In this document: in pieces, positions 33,869-43,508 of the stretch
How the letters are laid out: each line of letters starts with the position of its first letter
How positions within the stretch are numbered: position 1 is the first letter of the stretch
Source: Prorocentrum cordatum
Lineage: Eukaryota; Sar; Dinophyceae; Prorocentrales; Prorocentraceae
Direction: 5' to 3'
Assembly: GCA_963575745.1 (NCBI GenBank)
Contig: CAUYUJ010004988.1
Location: forward strand, 1-64,000
Length of the DNA stretch: 64,000 nucleotides
Notes under the pieces: model-generated
Told to the model about the DNA's origin: nothing
Database searches by the model: none
The model's input: the letters and a program-made list of their open reading frames with translations, nothing else
Program-made: the position numbers and the translations under genes

Positions 33869-34185
33869 AAGAACAGCGCGGCGAGTTTAGCGGCTTTAAA
33901 CATGTGCTCAGCGCACAACTGGGCCGCTTTCACATTCACCATTTGTCCGTCCCTATCCATCTTGTAGTCACTGTGGTCAGACCAGAAGTGGTAGAAATAC
34001 CCTGAGGGGCGCCGCAGTTTGCGATAAAGGCTCACACCGTCAAGAATCATGATGCGCGGAAATATCCCCATAGCTTTGTAGCTTTCAATCCGACGGTTCA
34101 TTCGAGCCCGGACGAGTGCGGCAACATCGCCCCACATCTGGCTTACACCAAATCCGTCCGACCGCCAGAATGTGGCCCCCACCAA
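33769..34185 (-). CDS. Unidentified frame fragment of the element
   Basis: 138 codons with helical, Arg-rich sequence (AALVRARMNRRIESYKAMGI). It starts where the frame at 34,143-34,637 ends, in another phase. No domain recognised. Confidence 0.4.
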   Translation of the reverse strand: MVGATFWRSDGFGVSQMWGDVAALVRARMNRRIESYKAMGIFPRIMILDGVSLYRKLRRPSGYFYHFWSDHSDYKMDRDGQMVNVKAAQLCAEHMFKAAKLAALFFCQPSGGPALQGVAHPRRQEPMGIHCKRLPLMS

Positions 34186-34637
34186 CGTACATTATCTCTA
34201 TCGCTCCATCCTTTGCGCGAGTGATCGCGTCGTCCACCAGACGCTCCGCCGCCACTACCATTATTCGAAGGCTGCCGGCGAATAGTGTTGGATGCTGTTG
34301 CCGCTTTCCCCCTTGTGCCGACTCCGTTCAGTTCGCCGGTTCCATCAACAATAACACTGAAGTTCCAGAAGATGAAACGCATCGGCGCGTGGATCCCTTT
34401 CTGGTGGTACTGATGCTCATCCCATTTGTGTCTCTTAGCCTCTTCCTGAAGTTCAGGGGCCATGCATCCACTCATGATATTATGTGAAAGGCCGTGCACG
34501 TGTTCCTGCATATGTCGTCGAGGGAGCAGGCTGAACGTGACCTTCTTGGATGCATTCCGAAATGAGATCGTCGAATCAGAGACAATCCGGACGGAACAAG
34601 ACCAAAACTTGTATTTCCCATGATCCATCAAGCACAA
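34143..34637 (-). CDS. Unidentified frame of the element, 164 codons
   Basis: Balanced N-terminal part (MCLMDHGKYKFWSCSVRIVS...). The later part is Gly/Arg/Ser-rich. Likely the upstream piece of the 32.9-34.6 kb broken gene. Function unknown. Confidence 0.4.
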   Translation of the reverse strand: MCLMDHGKYKFWSCSVRIVSDSTISFRNASKKVTFSLLPRRHMQEHVHGLSHNIMSGCMAPELQEEAKRHKWDEHQYHQKGIHAPMRFIFWNFSVIVDGTGELNGVGTRGKAATASNTIRRQPSNNGSGGGASGGRRDHSRKGWSDRDNVRWWGPHSGGRTDLV

Positions 34638-35111
34638 AGGGTGGAAAAAAAGTCCTTAACGGACTTGCCTGTGGCCATCATGGCCGCAACGTCCTCGCCA
34701 ACAAATGGGATCCATGAATGCCCATTCTGGCGGGCAATCTGCGTTATGGCCTGTCATGTCTGAAGGAACGACAACTTTAGTGCCCAGAATTCCAACTTGG
34801 GATCTGTGATATCAACATAAAGCCGGAGAATATCATTCACCGTATATTCCCAGTCGTTCGTCGGTGGCTTGGGGTTCGGAGCATACTCTCCCTGCGCCCA
34901 ATGATAGTCAAGGACGTTCCAGGGGCCCCGCCCAGAATAGGGCGGGTCATCCCGTTCGCCACTTGCCATCGTTGGCCCCGCGTCTGGGGGCCCACCTCCA
35001 CCGCCGCCCCCAGAGGGGTTGCGGGAAGGCGGGGCATTTCCTGCGGGAGAGCCACCTGGACCAGACGGGGCACCTCCACCACCGCCTGGGCCGGGAGGAG
35101 AGCCTCCGCCC

Positions 35112-35140
35112 GCCCCGCCACCGGCTCGGCCAGGCGGGGC
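35112..35140. repeat. Two-part hairpin copy with degenerate core
   Basis: Outer arms GCCCCGCC/GGCGGGGC, eight perfect pairs. The core GGC-TCG-GCC is shorter. Confidence 0.75.
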
Positions 35141-35696
35141 AGTCGGATTCGAGGCTGCCGACCAGCACCAGGATTGCCCGCTGACTTTTGCGGGCCAGAT
35201 TCGGCCGAAGGCTGCGCGATGGCAACGTTCGCATGGCGGCTTGCCGAACCGACTGGGTCGGTCGACATCTCCATTCCCAAGCGTGGCCTTTTCGGCGCCC
35301 GGTCAGGACCCTCCTCTCTGTAGTCAGGAGGGCCTTCCGAGGGCGCCTCAGGGCGTCGCTGTTCGGGATCTTCGGGCAGATCCGGCCTCTCTCCAGCAAC
35401 GACAGGGTCGCGCTGGTCGGCCTCAGTCTCCGCGTCTGGCTGAGGGGGCTGCTTTTCATTCAAGTCAGCACCGCCTTCAAGGCCACCCTTCGCGAGCCAT
35501 GCATCGAAGTCGCATGGGCGCGTCCACGAAGGCGCAGCCTTCCGCCAACGCACCGCCTGCTGAGGGGAAGACTCAAAATGATTTGCTCTGGCTGATTTGG
35601 TGAGAGCCCCCCCCCCCAAAAAAAAAAAAAAAAAACATGCACTGGCGTGCAAGACAGACCTTTGACAACAGGCAGGGCATAAATCGCGCCCAACTG

Positions 35697-35720
35697 TCCC
35701 CAGTGGCTTTGCCACGGGGA
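35697..35720. repeat. Two-part hairpin copy with changed core
   Basis: Outer arms TCCCC/GGGGA, one unpaired A, core GTGGC-TTT-GCCAC. Both core strands have changed together relative to CGGC/GCCG. Confidence 0.9.
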
Positions 35721-35869
35721 GGCGTGTGCGGCGAAGGGCCCCATATGTTCATCCACAAAACGGGAACACCTTCTATCTTGGTGTCCTTTACTGGGACGCT
35801 CACAAAGTCTCCGTAGATCGTCTTCCGCCGAATGGCTGGGCCAACAGTAGGACCCACGACCTCTCCCTT

Positions 35870-36814
35870 TTAAAGGGTTCGGACGGGACGTCGAGTCTCC
35901 CCTGGTGCGTTTGTGTGCAAACTGCAGACCAGCTTCGTCATTTCGCCAAGGTACGACTCAAGGAAAGTACCCACTGGGATCTGGTCAAGTTTTGGGGGGG
36001 CACAATCAAAACGGCACGTTGCCATTCTGTCGAACGTAGTCCAATGGACGATCAACGGGTCTTGTGAGACTTGGGAAAACAGACGCTCAAAGATCGTCTG
36101 GGATGTGTCGGCAAAATCTGCCTTCAGTGCGGTAACGACTTGGTCGCCCCGTCTGTATGATATGTTGTTTCTCCACATCGTGAAGCGCCAACTCCGTCCA
36201 CGTTTGCGTGCAAATTTGATGGCCCCGGCACAATACGGCCTGGACCATTTTCTCTTGTCAGGAAAGCAACGAAAGATGGATTTCTCCTCGCGGGAGTTGC
36301 ATTCCCCTTGCGAAGAGATAGCTGTCCTCTTGGCAGGCTTGTCGTCATTAGTGGCAGCGTCGGCAGCTCTCCTGCGAGCTGCGATCTCTTCTGCAAGAAT
36401 ATCTACGCCAGCCTCCATTTCGATATCATCGTTCATCACGACATCGCTCGAACTGAAAGGATCAGCCACGTCCCCAGCCGGCTTGGCCGGCGGGGCGGCA
36501 GGCCCACTCGGCTGGGCCGGTGGGGTAGCCTTTCGAATTGGATTGAAAGGGGCCTTTCCTTTGGGCTCGACCTGGGGTTCTCCCTCCTCAGGTGACTCAG
36601 GAACGAGTTCGTATATGATATCATCCGAGCAAGCGGAAGCCATGTCCTCCCCCGACGGCTTTGCCGCTGGGGTTCCCAGCGGTTGGCACGCGGGCTTGGT
36701 CGATGACCTCTCGGGCGCGAGGGGGCCGCGGCAGGCAAGGCCCGCACAGCCGCAACCAGGCGGCCGCGCGGTCCGGGGGGGGGCCGGCCGCTGGGCAGAA
36801 CGGCAGCGGCACAT
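35870..36814 (-). CDS. Unidentified frame with acidic linker and basic C-domain
   Basis: 314 codons. The first half is a Pro/acidic linker carrying three hairpin copies read as PAAKPSG, PAQPSG and PAKPAG. The second half is basic and possibly globular (FRCFPDKRKWSRPYCAGAIK, TSQTIFERLFSQVSQDPLIV, TCRFDCAPPKLDQIPVGTFL). It follows the methyltransferase-like domain by a few bases in another phase and could be its C-terminal extension or a separate protein. No family recognised. Confidence 0.45.
   Translation of the reverse strand: MCRCRSAQRPAPPRTARPPGCGCAGLACRGPLAPERSSTKPACQPLGTPAAKPSGEDMASACSDDIIYELVPESPEEGEPQVEPKGKAPFNPIRKATPPAQPSGPAAPPAKPAGDVADPFSSSDVVMNDDIEMEAGVDILAEEIAARRRAADAATNDDKPAKRTAISSQGECNSREEKSIFRCFPDKRKWSRPYCAGAIKFARKRGRSWRFTMWRNNISYRRGDQVVTALKADFADTSQTIFERLFSQVSQDPLIVHWTTFDRMATCRFDCAPPKLDQIPVGTFLESYLGEMTKLVCSLHTNAPGETRRPVRTL
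36472..36495. repeat. Two-part hairpin copy
   Basis: Outer arms CCCC/GGGG, one unpaired A, core GCCGGC-TTG-GCCGGC. Confidence 0.9.
36503..36524. repeat. Two-part hairpin copy
   Basis: Outer arms CCCAC/GTGGG, one unpaired T, core CGGC-TGG-GCCG. Confidence 0.9.
36650..36672. repeat. Two-part hairpin copy
   Basis: Outer arms CCCC/GGGG, core CGGC-TTT-GCCG, two unpaired bases on each side. Confidence 0.8.
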
Positions 36815-36820
36815 ACGAAA

Positions 36821-37591
36821 TCAGAGGATGAGACAGCGACGACGAGACGACAACACGCGCCCCGCGGCACGAGCAATAACAATATGAACCTGTTTGGCAA
36901 AGGCATCCGTGTTATCCTCAGCTGACTTACACTCCCTTCCTCTGGCCTTAACATGCTCGTGCGCGCCAATAGATCTGCGCTCGAGTCCCTCCGTCACGTC
37001 GGAAGACGCGGATGCAATTGTCCAGGGCTTTTTCATGACATTACCCTTGCTGTCCCTCAATCCGTACGCACATCCATGCAAAGCCGATTTAACAAACTCC
37101 AACTCTCTCATGAACTCTTTCACCTGGGGACCCCTCCAATAATTACACTGAGTTGGCCACTCAAGGCAAACTGCACCCCCCGCTTTGTGCACAGCACTGG
37201 CAATCTCGCGGAAATTCCAAAACAGCTATCTAAGGTCTGTCCTAATGCCTCGAAGCCTACGAGTCGCTCTATGGTTTCCAGTACGAAAATAATGGGCTTC
37301 GTTCACGCATTGCCAGGGGGAACCTCCTGTGCAGGGCATAGAGCCCCATAGCGTGATGCGTTTTCCTTTGAACGTGTTTATGTCATTCAGAGCCAACCTT
37401 CGACCCTCATCGGTTCTCATATCTTCCTTCACCGTGTAACGAATTACCTTACACGAATCGTCATCAAAATTCTTGGGGTTTCCAATCCTGCTCTGAGGGC
37501 CACAACATATTCTAACAAGAGTCGGTCCCCGGTCCACTGGGTGGCCGGGGCACAATCTTCCCGGATCCAGAATTCCGCCCAACCGATCCAT
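36821..37591 (-). pseudogene. C5-methyltransferase-like domain, one in-frame stop
   Basis: One phase reads through both 37,226-37,591 and 36,821-37,192, broken only by a TAG at 37,226-37,228. Ordered motifs are LVRICCGPQSRIG (glycine-rich, like C5-MTase motif I), GSMPCTGGSPWQ (PC, like motif IV with its catalytic Cys), FREIASAVHKAGGAVCLEWP (Glu, like the ENV motif VI) and HGCAYGLRDSKG with KKPWTIAS. The domain lies directly downstream of RNase H and one intervening frame. Published work reports cytosine methyltransferases captured by dinoflagellate retrotransposons. Whether this is the same family needs a search. Lengths between motifs are shorter than in typical DNA methyltransferases, so it may be a divergent relative or a non-catalytic fold. 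Confidence 0.5.
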
Positions 37592-38391
37592 CTACTCGGG
37601 TGATAGTCGCCATTGCTGGCATCGCCATTCGAAGCATGCTCAAAGGGGTGATGATATTTACTATCCTCGTCGCGCCAACTATCCGTACGGTCTACAATCA
37701 AACCATGTTGGGTATTTGTGGCATAAATACGACGCCTATCATCTAATCTATCCGGGTCAACCGGGCAATCGGTCTTTGCTGGTATAAACGTGACAAGTCT
37801 GGGAACAAAGTGCCGTCGTTTGAGACTCTGTCCGCGCTGTGCCCATTGATCCCTCCTATCCTGAGAGTTAGCAACAGCAGCAGGCGGAAGGTGAGGAAGA
37901 AGAGCAACAGCAGCAGGCGGAAGGTGAGGAAGAAGAGGGTTGTAACCGAGCATGTCTTGCTCAATGTTAACTGGCTCGACGCTCGATCGTTCTTCACACA
38001 TCTCTTTTAACAAGTTCGATGTATCAGATTCGGTTCCGCTGTCAGTTATATCAAACATCGCTCTCATCTCAATATCGGAGCTTTTCTTGGTTATCTCCTC
38101 CATCGTTCTGGATTTCTCGGAGCTTGTCCTGGAACCTTCTTCGGTCATGATAGGACTAGTTGCACATGCTTCCACGGCTTGGCCGGGCGCATTCGCCACC
38201 ACAGCTTGGCCGGGGGCGTTCGCCACCGCGGCTTGGCCGGGGGCAGCCTCGGTAACAGCCGGGCGCCGAGCGCCGCCAGGTGCCGCTGGAGTATTTTTTG
38301 GTTTCGAAGAATGCACAACGGGCCTACCCTTGTTGGGACGCTTCTTTTTCTTGTTCATCTTTTTGCTAGGTGCAACAGCTCCTCTCCGCAA
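37444..38391 (-). CDS. Unidentified frame between RNase H and methyltransferase-like domain
   Basis: 315 codons. It begins with a Lys-rich stretch (MNKKKKRPNKGRPVVHS), then a linker with a 27-bp DNA repeat translating as ANAPGQAV, an acidic region, and a duplicated LLPHLPPAAVA. The C-terminal end overlaps the methyltransferase-like frame in another phase. The true protein may therefore run from this frame into that domain after an indel near 37,480-37,530. Function unknown. Confidence 0.45.
   Translation of the reverse strand: MRRGAVAPSKKMNKKKKRPNKGRPVVHSSKPKNTPAAPGGARRPAVTEAAPGQAAVANAPGQAVVANAPGQAVEACATSPIMTEEGSRTSSEKSRTMEEITKKSSDIEMRAMFDITDSGTESDTSNLLKEMCEERSSVEPVNIEQDMLGYNPLLPHLPPAAVALLPHLPPAAVANSQDRRDQWAQRGQSLKRRHFVPRLVTFIPAKTDCPVDPDRLDDRRRIYATNTQHGLIVDRTDSWRDEDSKYHHPFEHASNGDASNGDYHPSRWIGWAEFWIREDCAPATQWTGDRLLLEYVVALRAGLETPRILMTIRVR
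38172..38250. repeat. Three hairpin-core copies in 27-bp tandem
   Basis: GGCTTGGCCGG or AGCTTGGCCGG recurs every 27 bp with GCGTTCGCCACC between. Outer arms are short (CC/GG in the first). Read as APGQAV, a third codon phase of the motif. Confidence 0.75.
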
Positions 38392-38542
38392 AGCCGAACT
38401 CGGACCTAAGCGGGGCTTCAGAACCCCCCCCCCCCGGTTTCAGGGGAAGCCCGTCTGAAAAAATCGAATCTAAATAGTCTCGGCACCGCTCGGCGGTCCA
38501 AAATTTGGGAGTCACAGAGTTGACGAGATACAATACCTTAAC

Positions 38543-40397
38543 CTAGGCCAGAAGGTATGTGAACCTCTCCGTTCCGATGTCGGCAGCTTCGTTTGGAGTC
38601 CGCTCGCATTGAAGCTCAACGATACCTCGAGAAAACTGTTCAGACACAGCTGCAGCATCAATGCGATGAGTTCGCGGTAGGTGCATGAGCTTCATGGGCC
38701 CTCCAGTTTGAATGACCTTACATACCACCTGGCTGTCCTCTAGAAACAAACAACGCATTTCTCTTCCAAGCCATATTTCCCAAAGCGGAAGGGCTGCAAG
38801 AGGCACTTTTCGCAGGGCAAGGTCAGCAGCCACAATTTCTGCCTCAAGAGTACTATGGGAAGCGCATGTCTGTCGCTGAGATCCCATAGACTGCCCAGCT
38901 CGGGTGCATGGACCCCAAATTGCTTGATAACTGGCACTTGTGATCCTATGTGTTCAGATGTCACTGGCCAGGTCCGCGCCCAAGTATTGCTTCAACGAGA
39001 CATCCTCCATTCTATCACCTACCCATGAAGACATACGGTAGTGAGAGGTACACTTGATGTAACAGATGAGGCGGAAAAGATCCATGTCTTGTTGCTCTGT
39101 CCATTTAATAATGCAACTGGCCGCGCGGCACACGGCACGGAGCAAGTCGCATCGAGCCATTCTTGCACCGTAAAAGATCTTCATCAGGACTTTCGCCGCT
39201 ATGGGCTGGAGCACCCCCGACTGGGTCGGCGGCCCCGGGCAATTGAGGCCGGCCGCTGCGGCGCCAAGGCCGTGAACCACAATTTCTTGATCTGGGGGCC
39301 CAACGTCAACTTTGACATGTGACGCGGAGGCGATTGCCTCCTCTGCGGGAGAGCAAATTTCACCTCTAGGGCCGCCTCGACCGTCTTCGAGGTCAACAAG
39401 TTCGGGTCCAAACTGGGCACCCGCAACGGGATAAGTAGCTGGGTCAGTATCCGTGAGCTGTGCATATAAAGTGACACAGGACTCGAAGAATTCAGTCATG
39501 TCGTATTCTATGACTCTGGCCTGTTTGGCTTCTCTCGGTTGGTATGGCTCGGACGGCTGGGCCGCCGAGTCACCACCCGTTTCCTCCTCGCTACTCTCGT
39601 CTGGGACGGAGGCGTTCTTTTTGACTTTAGGAGGCAATGGGTCCAAAACCGCGGGCAACTCACCTTGCCACTCAACAAACTGCGTAGACAGTCTATGTTC
39701 ACAACCCAAATATCGTCCGACCGCGGTCGGAGGGTCTATTTCTACACCTTTCGGGCAATTGTCAGATGGGGGTTGTAATAACCTCCAACCTTCAGCTAGC
39801 TTGTCTGCGGGGCCAGAAAGCTTACAATCGTCAACGTAAATGATCAAAAATAGCTTCAGTTCTTTATGAAGGTAGCAGCTGCGCCACGGGCTACATTTCA
39901 CAAATCCTTTAGCCGTAACATGCCCTTCGCAACGTTGCTCCCAATATCCTCCCGAACCAGGGCGTCCGTATAAAGATAGAAACAACGAGCATACGGGATT
40001 GCGCATATTCAACCACGATTTGGGCCACTCGTCACGGGGTAGGAATACCCACGTTGGGGTACCACCCAACTTTAACTGAGTGTAAGCCTGACGGGCGTCA
40101 GCTTGTTCAATACGATGGCCTTCGAAAAGCCCGTAAGTGTCAGCTGCTTCGCTTGCCTGCATTGTAGCAGGACTGCTGGAAAGTTCTTGAAACAAAGCAA
40201 GATCCTTATTCTGATCTCTCACGCTCGAACCATCGAAAACTACACGACCTTTGTATTTCCGATCTCTGTGTCCGAATGGCAACTCTGCATTTTTCTCGAC
40301 AAAGATTGCGAATAGACGACCAAAGTGTGCGGTCTGTCCATTGAGTTCCGCAACATGTGCCTATGTCTCGCAATATGTTCCATTCTTTTCTAAGAGC
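38543..40397 (-). pseudogene. Reverse transcriptase and RNase H (copia RVT_2 type)
   Basis: Frames 38,954-40,282 and 38,543-38,887 share one phase, separated by a TGA at 38,954-38,956. RT motifs are KYKGRVVFDGSSVRDQN, IEQADARQAYTQLKLGG, TPTWVFLPRDEWP, PVCSLFLSLYGRPGSGGYWE and the catalytic IIYVDDCKLSG (codons at 39,824-39,838). RNase H follows with HSTLEAEIVAADLALR, EDSQVV and MHLPRTHRIDAAAVSEQFSR, typical of copia C-termini. Upstream to about 40,397 the reading continues as ELNGQTAHFGRLFAIFVEKN after a frame change near 40,355. An acidic insert of about 60 residues between RT and the connection carries a hairpin copy. Together these would copy the element RNA into DNA. The copy is broken. 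Confidence 0.9.
39548..39569. repeat. Two-part hairpin copy
   Basis: Outer arms CTCGG/CCGAG, one unpaired A, core CGGC-TGG-GCCG. Inside the RT linker, not the catalytic core. Confidence 0.95.
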
Positions 40398-40806
40398 GGC
40401 CTGGGCATCTTGATTAGCCTTGGCCTCATCTTTGGAAACAGAGCGAGCTACAACGGCATCAATCTTAGCACGTTGCCAATCACTGGGAAGTCGGAAGGGC
40501 TCGTCGACAACTGAGATGAGATCAGTAAAACGGCTGTATCAGTAATCAAAATTAAATCTCTCCTTCTCACGGCGACTAGGCATTGGGGCCGAGCTGGCCT
40601 GCAACGGCATCCGAGACACTCTTCGCCGCGACGCGGCGGCCGCCGGACTCGAGGTCAGGCTTGCCTCTTGTGTCACCTCAGATTCATCGTCGGATAACGG
40701 GCCCCTACCGGCTGGGCCGCAGGGAACACCGCCACGTGCTATGGCACCACCGCACCATGTTTGCTTCCACCAAACATCCTCATCACCCGAAAGATATTCG
40801 TCGGAA
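40398..40806 (-). pseudogene. Broken linker between integrase and RT
   Basis: Coding remnants continue (FTDLISVVDEPFRLPSDWQR, KDEAKANQDAQAALRKEW) with stops and phase changes. One hairpin copy lies at 40,703-40,724. Confidence 0.5.
40703..40724. repeat. Two-part hairpin copy
   Basis: Outer arms CCCT/AGGG, core CGGC-TGG-GCCG, with AC and C unpaired. Confidence 0.8.
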
Positions 40807-41367
40807 TCACCCCTCAGAGGATTCGGTGGCTACAGCTGCACCTCGGCCGCCCTGCGCTGCCAAACGACGGAATCTCTCAGCAACCCACGGTGCGGCTACC
40901 CTTGCCCTTGGATGAGCCGCAAGATAGGCAGCGGTCTCCTCAGAAATTGGACGGGCCGCAGGTGGCCGGGCCACTGCGGGCTCGGGCGGAGTCGGCGGAT
41001 CACCCACGCCCAAGCCTATATCACGCAGGAGGCCAAGACAAGGACCGGGATCGTCTATACCAAAGAATCCTCTCTTCTCGGCCTTGTATTGTTCGACGGA
41101 CTGCCGGCGCTGAGCTTGATTCATGTTGAACCAACGTCCAGGATAAATTCCAGGATTGGTGGATTCAGGCAATTTCTTCAACCACTGAGCACCGCACTTA
41201 GGATCTGGATCTGCGACCCACACGCGAGTCACTGGAACATAGTCGGGATCATAATGGAGCACAACTCGTATGCTGCACGTCTTCCGACGGCCTGTCAACG
41301 GGAGCTTCTGCGTCAACTCCTCTTCCGTTAGACAAACGACAATACGCCTGTCCTCGAAGTATTCCAT
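40807..41367 (-). CDS. Pol linker frame
   Basis: 186 codons between integrase and RT, in a different phase from both. It starts where the integrase frame ends (EYFEDRRIVVCLTEEELTQK, RVVLHYDPDYVPVTRVWVAD) and ends in a Pro/Ala region containing the hairpin at 40,956-40,979. In copia elements this part of Pol is poorly conserved. It is probably part of one polyprotein in an intact element. Confidence 0.55.
   Translation of the reverse strand: MEYFEDRRIVVCLTEEELTQKLPLTGRRKTCSIRVVLHYDPDYVPVTRVWVADPDPKCGAQWLKKLPESTNPGIYPGRWFNMNQAQRRQSVEQYKAEKRGFFGIDDPGPCLGLLRDIGLGVGDPPTPPEPAVARPPAARPISEETAAYLAAHPRARVAAPWVAERFRRLAAQGGRGAAVATESSEG
40956..40979. repeat. Two-part hairpin copy with changed core
   Basis: Outer arms CCGCAG/CTGCGG, one unpaired G, core TGGC-CGG-GCCA. 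Confidence 0.9.
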
Positions 41368-43508
41368 CGCATCAAGGTTCTGGGTCGCACGAGCAAGAAG
41401 CCGCCCTTGCCCTGGGACCTGCTCACGCGGCTTGGCAAACGATACTCAATATGTGCGAGACCTAACTGATTGTCTTCATCTTCGTCTGGGCGAGAGTCTC
41501 GCTGTGGGTCCCGGCCATCAATCACCACAGGCTCGCCATCCACACATGAGCCCCCCGGACCGTCATCATCATCGGATTCGGCCTCGGAGTCTCGCGGTGG
41601 AGCGCCCTCGCCTTCTTGAGGAGGCGGTGGCGCGATAATGGCGGGCTCATCTGCACCAAACAAATTGTCCGATCGCACTCCTGTCACCTGCCGCGGACCC
41701 TCTGGGACGGCCGCGGCCTCTCCTGCGGGAGGGATCGTGACGGAGCGCACCTCAGTCATTGCCTGCTCGTACGCTTTTCTCAAAGGAAACTGAGGAGATT
41801 GATCTTCCGCAGTGCCGTTCAAGATGTTGCTGTATACCTGACCAGACTTCTCTATGGTGGGTCGTTTGCCCACGGGCGTGCGTCCTGACTCCATATTGAG
41901 CCCATCCAGTTGTCTCAGCGGCACAACGCAACTCTCTGGACCAACCATGCCCCCCGCTTTGTGCACATACCCCAAGTATATTCCAAGGATCATTGCGCCG
42001 CCAGTCTCGGCCGTTCTAAATCTTGACTCCGGCGGGGGCACATAGCGCACGAGAGACCCGAAGGGAAGAAGCGGCGCCTCAAACATGCGTCCAAAGCGAC
42101 GTTCCCAACTGGATTTCCCCTTCTCAGGGGCCCTGGCACTGTAGCAAAGACAAAAGTATCGAACGGCATACGTCCAATATGGTGGTGGGAGACCCGCCTG
42201 CATGAGCAGCGCTCGGGCCCCCATCTGTACCGCGCCGTTCGCACGTTCGGCGACAGCGTTTTGTGTCTTATTTCCTGGGATGGCAGGATCATGTGCAATC
42301 TTGAGCTCGCAACGCGCCCTTGCAAGCTCACGCGCACCATCGGCATAACAATACTCTAACTTCTCTCCCGGAGCCTCGAGGTCCACTAAAAACTTGCAAA
42401 CATGAACCGCCGACTTGTCGTGCACACCTTGAGCGGCGAGGAAGTCCGTCGCTCGGTCGCGAAAAGTCACGCACGCGGTCTCATCGTGGAGCCCCCGCGA
42501 GAGTTCATCCATCGCAAACCAATGGCCCATCGTCGTCAGGTGTCCAAACGAAGTGAGGTTAGCGTATGGGCGGGAAACCTTCAGCCCTTTGTTGCGCGCT
42601 TTGCGCTGCTGTCTTCTGATAGCTTTGGCCCAATTGCACACTGAACAACATGGGTTCTTGGGAGTATGAACTAGAAGATGCGGCAGGGAGGCTGCGGCCT
42701 TTTTGAGCCGCTCGGCAAGGGAACCCGACACCTCAACCTCTGCATCGTCTGGGTCTAGTTCTGGCGGTGCGTCGACGTCGACTAGGTCGACACCGTCAGC
42801 GTCTCCAACTTCACCCACCTCGGGCCCGGGGGCCGCGTCGCACGCGTTGGAGTCCAACCCTTGACCCATGTCATAGGGGAGGTATCCTGAGACCCCGTAC
42901 CAGCAAGGGCTCTTATATGCGGCTGCGCAGGCCACGGCTTTGCCGGGCTGCTCGTCGGTCTGAACAACGGCTTGGCCGTGGCAGGGCAAAGTCGAGAGAC
43001 ATTTGGAGGTAACAATGCCGGTCGGTGTCCGATTCCAACCGCTTTCGCTAGCCTTGCGAGGCGAATAATAGAAATAAGTGATGGTATCCACAGAGTCTAA
43101 TGAGGACGGAAAAACGGGCGCGAGCTCAGTCGGCCGTCCGTCAACGTAGCTGCGGTTGCCAATCAACTTATGTGCATGCAGGTCTATGGTCACGCGAATC
43201 TGAACAGCGTGGGGCGGAGGGCCTCCCGCTGATTCCGCATTGTCCAGAAATGCCTTGGCGCCTGGCGCCACGCAACACCACCGCTCGACAGGTTCACCCT
43301 CCCCAGCGGCAACCGCGCACATCCACTGACACAGCGCCCCTTTGCCTGAAAGGGTCAAGTATGGAATCTTGCCTTCAACGATCAGGTCCACTCTTTGACC
43401 GCTGGGCAACAATAGGTAGGGTCTGTGGCCTCCTGGCCAGAAACTAAAGCCGTGATCCATGCACCACTCTCCTACCGAGATCACGCGCGGGGTCTCCGGC
43501 ATGACCAA
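41328..43508 (-). CDS. Integrase region of Pol
   Basis: 726 open codons. The N-terminal 200 residues are of unknown role. A pre-integrase zinc finger follows, HLLVHTPKNPCCSVCNWAKA (His-His, Cys-Cys; about 42,620-42,685). The DDE core has Asp in GHWFAMDELSRG (42,485-42,530), Asp in YCYADGARELARAR (42,310-42,356) and Glu in KTQNAVAERANG (42,233-42,262). The last matches the QNGVAER-type motif of copia integrases. PPYWTYAVRYFCLCYSARAP, an acidic Pro-rich tail and VLSFV end the frame. It inserts element DNA into the genome. No ATG marks a start: the frame opens with TTG at 43,508 just after an in-phase TAG and overlaps the protease frame. It is therefore likely the continuation of a polyprotein reached by frameshifting, or by a decay-related indel. 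A hairpin and a related palindrome lie upstream of the zinc finger. Confidence 0.88.
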   Translation of the reverse strand: MVMPETPRVISVGEWCMDHGFSFWPGGHRPYLLLPSGQRVDLIVEGKIPYLTLSGKGALCQWMCAVAAGEGEPVERWCCVAPGAKAFLDNAESAGGPPPHAVQIRVTIDLHAHKLIGNRSYVDGRPTELAPVFPSSLDSVDTITYFYYSPRKASESGWNRTPTGIVTSKCLSTLPCHGQAVVQTDEQPGKAVACAAAYKSPCWYGVSGYLPYDMGQGLDSNACDAAPGPEVGEVGDADGVDLVDVDAPPELDPDDAEVEVSGSLAERLKKAAASLPHLLVHTPKNPCCSVCNWAKAIRRQQRKARNKGLKVSRPYANLTSFGHLTTMGHWFAMDELSRGLHDETACVTFRDRATDFLAAQGVHDKSAVHVCKFLVDLEAPGEKLEYCYADGARELARARCELKIAHDPAIPGNKTQNAVAERANGAVQMGARALLMQAGLPPPYWTYAVRYFCLCYSARAPEKGKSSWERRFGRMFEAPLLPFGSLVRYVPPPESRFRTAETGGAMILGIYLGYVHKAGGMVGPESCVVPLRQLDGLNMESGRTPVGKRPTIEKSGQVYSNILNGTAEDQSPQFPLRKAYEQAMTEVRSVTIPPAGEAAAVPEGPRQVTGVRSDNLFGADEPAIIAPPPPQEGEGAPPRDSEAESDDDDGPGGSCVDGEPVVIDGRDPQRDSRPDEDEDNQLGLAHIEYRLPSRVSRSQGKGGFLLVRPRTLMRWNTSRTGVLSFV
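42927..42980. repeat. Two adjacent hairpin copies
   Basis: 42,927-42,951 has core CGGC-TTT-GCCG with arms GCC/GGC (plus GCA/TGC after a bulge). 42,965-42,980 has core CGGC-TTG-GCCG with short CA/TG arms. Confidence 0.7.

Larger units (their letters stand above)
34638..35857 (-). pseudogene. Unidentified broken frames with homopolymer run
   Basis: Main frames are 34,837-35,715 and 35,573-35,857 (minus strand, different phases), plus 34,754-34,969. The C-terminal piece contains NDWEYTVNDILRLYVDITDP. The upstream piece contains KTIYGDFVSVPVKDTKIEGV. A C9-A18 run at about 35,609-35,636 (poly-T then poly-G on the coding strand) sits inside the overlap and could have caused the frame break. Family unknown. 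Confidence 0.4.

Noticed and set aside
33836-33870. Further candidate hairpin around GGGCTGGGCCGCC
   Set aside because: Outer arms pair only after several unpaired bases. Not counted as a clear copy.
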